From assembly GCF_040544485.1 (NCBI RefSeq), contig NZ_JBDZDV010000001.1:558001-622000 (forward strand): 64,000 nt of DNA, in the 5' to 3' direction. The position numbers were made by a program, and so were the translations under genes. Numbering within the stretch: the first letter of the stretch is position 1; each line of letters opens with the position of its first letter. The notes under the pieces were generated by a model that was not told where the DNA came from, did no database searches, and saw only the letters and a program-made list of their open reading frames with translations. Positions 59,955-64,000 of the stretch are shown here, piece by piece. Source of the DNA: Lacicoccus halitifaciens. GTDB lineage: Bacteria; Bacillota; Bacilli; Staphylococcales; Salinicoccaceae.

Positions 59955-60643
59955 GTGTACCATCCTCCGTTTATATTCAGTATTTCACCGTTGATGCTCC
60001 TGGAATCGCCTTTGAGCAGATAGGCTGCGAGGCTCGCGACTTCGGCAGGCTGGATCAGTCGCTGCTGGGGCAGTTCACCGAGCACCGCTGCAAGATCTTC
60101 ATCCGAAAGTGCATCCGTCATGCTGCCTTCCACGACACCCGGTGCAATGGCATTCACCGTGACACCGGTCGCAGCCAGTTCTTTTGCCAGGGATTTGACC
60201 AGCGTGTTCTGTGCACCCTTCATTGCCGAATAAATGCTTTCAAAACTCGCACCGGCGCCTCCCCACACTGAAGTGATCACTATTATTCTACCACTTTTGC
60301 TCAACTTTAGTTTGGGCAGCACCACTTTTATGAATATGATGAGCGAACGCACTGATATGTTGTACTGCTCATCCAGAGCTTCGAGGCTCGTATCCTGGAA
60401 CAGCCCGAACAGTTCCACGCCCGGGGTCCATATCAGTCCGTCCAGGACTTCGGTGCCGTCGGTGATCTGCTTCACATCCTCCTCTGTAATAGGACGGGAC
60501 AGGTCAAGGAAGTGATGCTCACTTTTGTGGTGCGGCATGCGTGTTTTGGATACGGTGATCACCTTCTCCCCTTCAAGCTCGGAATGGACGGCCCTGCCGA
60601 TGTCCCCGGATGCGCCCACAAGCAGATAATGCTTCTCAGCCAT
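59951..60643 (-). CDS. Short-chain dehydrogenase/reductase (YmfI)
   Basis: A 230-residue SDR enzyme. The nucleotide motif is LLVGASGDIGRAVH, the catalytic serine is in VITSVWGGAG and the Tyr-Lys pair is in YSAMKGAQN. GVTVNAIAPGVVEGSMTDAL matches the FabG-like C-terminal region. The NNAG-like motif is altered (IWTPGVELFG). The substrate is unknown. It is translated from an overlap of 8 nt with ymfH. Confidence 0.9.
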   Translation of the reverse strand: MAEKHYLLVGASGDIGRAVHSELEGEKVITVSKTRMPHHKSEHHFLDLSRPITEEDVKQITDGTEVLDGLIWTPGVELFGLFQDTSLEALDEQYNISVRSLIIFIKVVLPKLKLSKSGRIIVITSVWGGAGASFESIYSAMKGAQNTLVKSLAKELAATGVTVNAIAPGVVEGSMTDALSDEDLAAVLGELPQQRLIQPAEVASLAAYLLKGDSRSINGEILNINGGWYT

Positions 60644-61937
60644 GAACAGCCTCTTTTTGGCTTTCTGGACGGAGTACGCATTCCACGAGGTAATCCCGGT
60701 CCAGGCTGACAAAAATGTACTTTTTGATATCCTCCACCGTTATTTCCTCTATGAGGTCGGGCAGCTTGTAAAGATCATACCCGTCCAGAAGATACTTCGT
60801 ATACTGGTTTGCGATATACTCGGGTGAATTCAGGCTTGACAGATAGTCCCCGAGCACTTCCCTCTTTTGGTTCGTCAGCTTTTCCTCGGTGAAGAAGTCC
60901 TGATCTTTGATGTCTTCTATGATGCCTAAGATCGAAGCGGTGAAACGCTCCGGATCATCCGTCTGTGTCGTCATTAAAACATGCGCAAAATCCTTCTCCT
61001 CGTTATGGGCAAAGTTGAATGAATCATCGATGATGCCGTCTTCCAGCAGCTGGTAGTAATACTCCGACTGCTCCCCGAATATCATATCCAGCCCGAACAT
61101 CATCGCAATGTCACGCGTCAGCCGTTCGGAGGCGGATTCAATCTTTTCATTTTTGAAGCCCAGCATGACTTTCGTCTCTTCGACATCCATATAAAGGTCA
61201 TGCCTGCTTTTCGCTACATCCCTCTCCTCTTCCGGAAGCAGCCTGTTGACCTCGAGGGGCTTGATCTCACCCCGCTTCTCCTGATGCTCACGGATGAATG
61301 CGAAAGTTTCTTCGACATCAAAATCCCCCGCCATGATCATCACCATGTTTGACGGGTGGTAGAACACGTCATGGCATAAGTATAGGTGATCTTTCGTTAT
61401 CTCACTGATGGACGCCTCCGTCCCCGCAATGTCGATCTTCACGGGGAGTGCGCTGTACATCTGGCTGATCGTATCGAAATACAGGCGGTAGCCCGGATTG
61501 TCCTGGTACATTTTGATCTCCTCGTTGATGATGCCGATTTCACGTTCGACCGTTTCTTCAGTGAAGTACGGCTTTTCGACCATGTCCATCAGAAGCGTGA
61601 GATTCTTATAAAAATCATCCGTCGTGCTGAAAAGATATGACGTCCTGTCATAGGACGTGAATGCATTCGCGTTCGCACCGCCTTTTGCGAATGAATCGAA
61701 TACATCGCCGTCTTCCTTTTCAAACATCTTATGTTCAAGGAAATGTGCGATGCCGTCCGGCACGCTGTATTCCTCCCCATCGACTTCAAACCTGTTGTCC
61801 ATCGAGCCGTACTTTGTCGTGTAGGTGACGAATTTCTTATTGTAGCCCGCTTTCTGGATGAGATAGACTTCGAGGCCGTTATCCATCGTGTCGTGGTAGA
61901 CACATTCATCGATTTCTTTATATTCTATGTGTTTCAT
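60636..61937 (-). CDS. M16 family metallopeptidase (YmfH), active-site subunit
   Basis: A 433-residue insulinase-like peptidase. The inverted zinc motif HFLEH is present in GIAHFLEHKMFEKEDG, with the downstream glutamate region EIGIINEEIKMYQDNP. YmfH pairs with YmfF; in such pairs one subunit carries the metal site and the other shapes the chamber. I start at ATG 61937, two bases beyond the ymfF stop. The substrate is unknown; homologues in this cluster belong to core genomes rather than peptide-maturation islands. Confidence 0.91.
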   Translation of the reverse strand: MKHIEYKEIDECVYHDTMDNGLEVYLIQKAGYNKKFVTYTTKYGSMDNRFEVDGEEYSVPDGIAHFLEHKMFEKEDGDVFDSFAKGGANANAFTSYDRTSYLFSTTDDFYKNLTLLMDMVEKPYFTEETVEREIGIINEEIKMYQDNPGYRLYFDTISQMYSALPVKIDIAGTEASISEITKDHLYLCHDVFYHPSNMVMIMAGDFDVEETFAFIREHQEKRGEIKPLEVNRLLPEEERDVAKSRHDLYMDVEETKVMLGFKNEKIESASERLTRDIAMMFGLDMIFGEQSEYYYQLLEDGIIDDSFNFAHNEEKDFAHVLMTTQTDDPERFTASILGIIEDIKDQDFFTEEKLTNQKREVLGDYLSSLNSPEYIANQYTKYLLDGYDLYKLPDLIEEITVEDIKKYIFVSLDRDYLVECVLRPESQKEAVHG

Positions 61938-61941
61938 CAAG

Positions 61942-63186
61942 TCACTTCCCTGTCAATGTATATACTGTATCCGCATGGATCCGGTTCGCAACTTCCACGA
62001 TCATTTCCCGGTCGACGGCATCCATCGAGCGCTTCCAGTCTTCATCTGTCGTGCCGTTCAAAAGCTGATTATAGACGAGTGCAATCAGACCCTTCGGTTT
62101 GTCGACGGCTTCCTTCCTGTTCACTTTCATGAGATGTTTGGTCTCCTCCACGAACTCATCGGTGAAGTCGCCCGCTTTTATCCGCCCCAGTTCATGCATG
62201 ACGGCACTTTCAGCCTTCGCCGTCTGATCGGGTGAGACACCCGCCAGCACGAACAGGAAGCCGTTCTTGATATCCGCCTGTGAATGGATCTGATAGGCGA
62301 GGCTTTCCTTTTCACGGATGTTCTTGAATAAATAGCTCGTTGCACTCCCGCCGAACATCTGATTGATGACATTCAGCGCCATGCGTTCTCTGGCGTTCCC
62401 GACATCCGCCCTGAACCCGATGTTGAGCTTCGCCTGCTCGACGCTCTCGCTGTCGGTGACTGTCTTGAAGTCGGGCTTCTTGAAATCATATCCCCTGTAG
62501 GGGAGCTTCACTGTTTCATCACGGCCGAGGATCCCCTGGAGGTCCGCCTCCCCCACTTCGTCGAGGTGGCCCGAGATCAGTATGACGGCTTCATCGTGCG
62601 CCATCATTTTCCGGTGCTCCTCCTTGATGTCATCGAGTGTGATGTCATCGATATCTTCAAGGACGCCATGGGATAAATATTTGTATGCTTCATCTTCAAA
62701 CATGATATTGAGCAGGTTTTCGAAGCTCTTCTGGGCTTTGTTGTCCCTCAGACCTTTCAGCCTGCTCTTATACAGCCGCTTTTCCCTTGCGAAGAACTGC
62801 CGGTCCGCTTCGCCGTACTCCGCCGGTGTCGCGAGCACATCCTTCAGTACTGAAGTCATCTCACCGAGAAGATCCAGATTTTCTTTTACGAACCTCGAGT
62901 TGATGAACTCCAAGTTGAAGGACACCAGGTGATCCCGTCCTTTTTTCGTGGCATTCGAGGTCAGGTGCGCCCCGTAAAGGTGTGCGAGGTGATTCAAAAA
63001 TTCGCTTTCAGTCGTGAACTTCCCGGTCTTCTTCACCATCATCCGGCTCAGCAGGTACCTCACAGATACCCTTTCCCGTGTCAATTCACTTCTGAACTGC
63101 ACCTTTAAATTCATCGTCTTGAACTTCCCGGTGTCTATGAAGACGACCGGTATGTTGTTTATAGTTTCTGTTTTAACGTTATACAT
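61942..63186 (-). CDS. M16 family peptidase homologue (YmfF), metal site lost
   Basis: A 414-residue M16-fold protein. At the expected zinc site it reads FLNHLAHLYGAHL instead of HxxEH, so it should be the non-catalytic partner of YmfH. Fold landmarks such as KAQKSFENLLNIMFEDEAYK and NVINQMFGGSATSYLFKNIR remain. The start at 63186 has GAGGAG. It follows the ftsK gene by 10 bp. Confidence 0.9.
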   Translation of the reverse strand: MYNVKTETINNIPVVFIDTGKFKTMNLKVQFRSELTRERVSVRYLLSRMMVKKTGKFTTESEFLNHLAHLYGAHLTSNATKKGRDHLVSFNLEFINSRFVKENLDLLGEMTSVLKDVLATPAEYGEADRQFFAREKRLYKSRLKGLRDNKAQKSFENLLNIMFEDEAYKYLSHGVLEDIDDITLDDIKEEHRKMMAHDEAVILISGHLDEVGEADLQGILGRDETVKLPYRGYDFKKPDFKTVTDSESVEQAKLNIGFRADVGNARERMALNVINQMFGGSATSYLFKNIREKESLAYQIHSQADIKNGFLFVLAGVSPDQTAKAESAVMHELGRIKAGDFTDEFVEETKHLMKVNRKEAVDKPKGLIALVYNQLLNGTTDEDWKRSMDAVDREMIVEVANRIHADTVYTLTGK

Positions 63187-63196
63187 GGACTACTCC

Positions 63197-64000
63197 TCAC
63201 TCGTCATTTTTAACCAATACGTTGCGCGGCTTGCTGCCGCTTGCCGGTCCTATGACCCCGTTCGCTTCCAGATCGTCGATCAGCCTCGCTGCACGGTTGT
63301 AGCCGACACGGAACTGCCTTTGCAGGAGAGAGGCGCTTGCCCGCTGCTCTTCGATGACGAACCACTTGGCATCCGGATATAATTCATCCTCGGATTCCAC
63401 TTCTTCTTTTGCGGGCGTTTTATTCATGATGGACTTCTCGTAATTCGCCTTCATCTGGGATGTTATGAACTCGACGACATCCTGCACCTCATTGTCCGAC
63501 AGGAACGCACCCTGGACCCTGAGCGGCTTGGAGCGGCCCGAGGGCAGGAAGAGCATGTCCCCGCGGCCCAGCAGCTTTTCAGCACCCTGTGTATCGATGA
63601 TCGTCCGCGAGTCCGTGTTTGAGCTGACGCTGAATGCGATACGTGACGGGATGTTCGCCTTGATGATCCCCGTGATGACATCGACGGACGGCCTCTGTGT
63701 TGCGATGATCAGATGGATCCCCGCAGCACGCGCCATCTGTGCAATCCTCGTGATGCTTGCTTCCACATCTTTGGAGGCGACCATCATCAAGTCCGCAAGC
63801 TCATCGATGATGACCACGATATAAGGTAGTTTCTGAACCTTTTCGGGATTCTCGCTCTCCCTTTCCAGATACTGGTTGTAAGCTTCGATGTTCCTTGTAT
63901 GGGAATGGGAGAACAGGTCATAGCGGCGCTCCATTTCGGATACGATCCTGTTCAATGCATCGCTCGCCTTCTGCGGGTTGGTCACAACCGGACTCAGCAG
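63197..64000 (-). CDS. ftsK: FtsK/SpoIIIE DNA translocase (5' end beyond window)
   Basis: The C-terminal 267 residues of a DNA translocase; the frame continues through the window edge (LLSPVVTNPQKASDALNRIV). The ATPase part shows the Walker B region YIVVIIDELADLMMVASKD, then ARAAGIHLIIATQRPSVDVI and the arginine-finger region. The C-terminal gamma winged helix (LLQRQFRVGYNRAARLIDDL, VIGPASGSKPRNVLV) reads polar DNA sequences. It pumps DNA through the division site. Whether this is the septal FtsK or the SftA type cannot be told without the N-terminus; adjacency to ymfF favours SpoIIIE/FtsK. Confidence 0.94.
   Translation of the reverse strand: MLSPVVTNPQKASDALNRIVSEMERRYDLFSHSHTRNIEAYNQYLERESENPEKVQKLPYIVVIIDELADLMMVASKDVEASITRIAQMARAAGIHLIIATQRPSVDVITGIIKANIPSRIAFSVSSNTDSRTIIDTQGAEKLLGRGDMLFLPSGRSKPLRVQGAFLSDNEVQDVVEFITSQMKANYEKSIMNKTPAKEEVESEDELYPDAKWFVIEEQRASASLLQRQFRVGYNRAARLIDDLEANGVIGPASGSKPRNVLVKNDE

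Noticed and set aside
60636..63186. ymfF-ymfH as a peptide-antibiotic maturation pair
   Set aside because: M16 pairs occur in such clusters, but here they lie in the standard core ymf gene order with no precursor or export genes.
1..64000. tRNA, rRNA, insertion sequences, prophage or integrase signatures
   Set aside because: None were seen on reading both strands; an automated covariance-model search was not possible here.

Overview
The window looks like core chromosome of a low-to-moderate G+C Gram-positive coccus of the Staphylococcaceae, most likely a halotolerant genus such as Salinicoccus or Jeotgalicoccus. This is inferred from gene content and order, not from a database search. The supporting signs are a divergent sosA/lexA pair with an SOS box cluster, korA-korB directly after ymdB, many acidic proteins, and conserved Bacillus-type blocks that lack their sporulation genes (cotE, spoVS). 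No rRNA, tRNA, CRISPR array or intact mobile element was seen. The DNA reads as roughly balanced in base composition.

Region by region: 1-5000 is accessory, with a YitT membrane protein (cut by the window edge), an MFS transporter, a TsuA/YeeE-type sulfur transporter with a consensus promoter, and two broken genes (a frameshifted acyltransferase-3 and a DUF3243 gene with an in-frame amber codon). 5000-14500 holds nucleoside hydrolase-ribokinase, two MFS exporters, a Sco1 copper chaperone and the sbcD-sbcC nuclease pair. 14500-15100 is a three-gene micro-operon (DUF1659, DUF2922, YvrJ). 15100-26100 corresponds to the Bacillus lexA-yneA-ynzC-tkt-yneF-ccdA-ccdC-yneK block, interrupted by an orphan oligopeptide-type binding lipoprotein and a heterodimeric BmrCD-like ABC exporter. 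26100-29850 holds a CAP-domain protein and the pantothenate genes panB-panC, with panE divergent. 29850-43500 is selO, an aluminium-resistance-type PLP protein, hflX, a cysteine-less glutathione-peroxidase homologue, hfq, miaA, an alpha/beta hydrolase, mutL, mutS, thiW, ricA and miaB. 43500-50700 holds a second heterodimeric ABC exporter, a cysteine hydrolase, a 51-bp tandem repeat tract, a frameshifted NERD-domain gene and a DHA2 drug exporter. 50800-64000 is one long leftward block: ftsK-ymfF-ymfH-ymfI-ymfK-rodZ-pgsA-recA-rny-ymdB-korA-korB, with a small divergent gene behind a sigma-B-like promoter between rny and ymdB.

Functional threads: DNA repair and SOS control (lexA, sosA and recA with LexA boxes; sbcCD, mutSL); RNA metabolism (rny, hfq, miaA, miaB, ricA, hflX); redox and copper/thiol handling (ccdA, ccdC, sco1, the GPx-like protein, selO); and export (three MFS proteins besides TsuA, two DHA2 proteins among them, and two ABC heterodimers).

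The most unusual items are the GPx-fold protein with no cysteine at all, three single-lesion genes clustered in accessory zones, the DUF3243 gene displaced from its usual ymfI-ymfK position, the 51-bp repeat tract, and the unrecognised small gene with a sigma-B-like promoter. Nothing in the window can be claimed as a complete new system from sequence alone.
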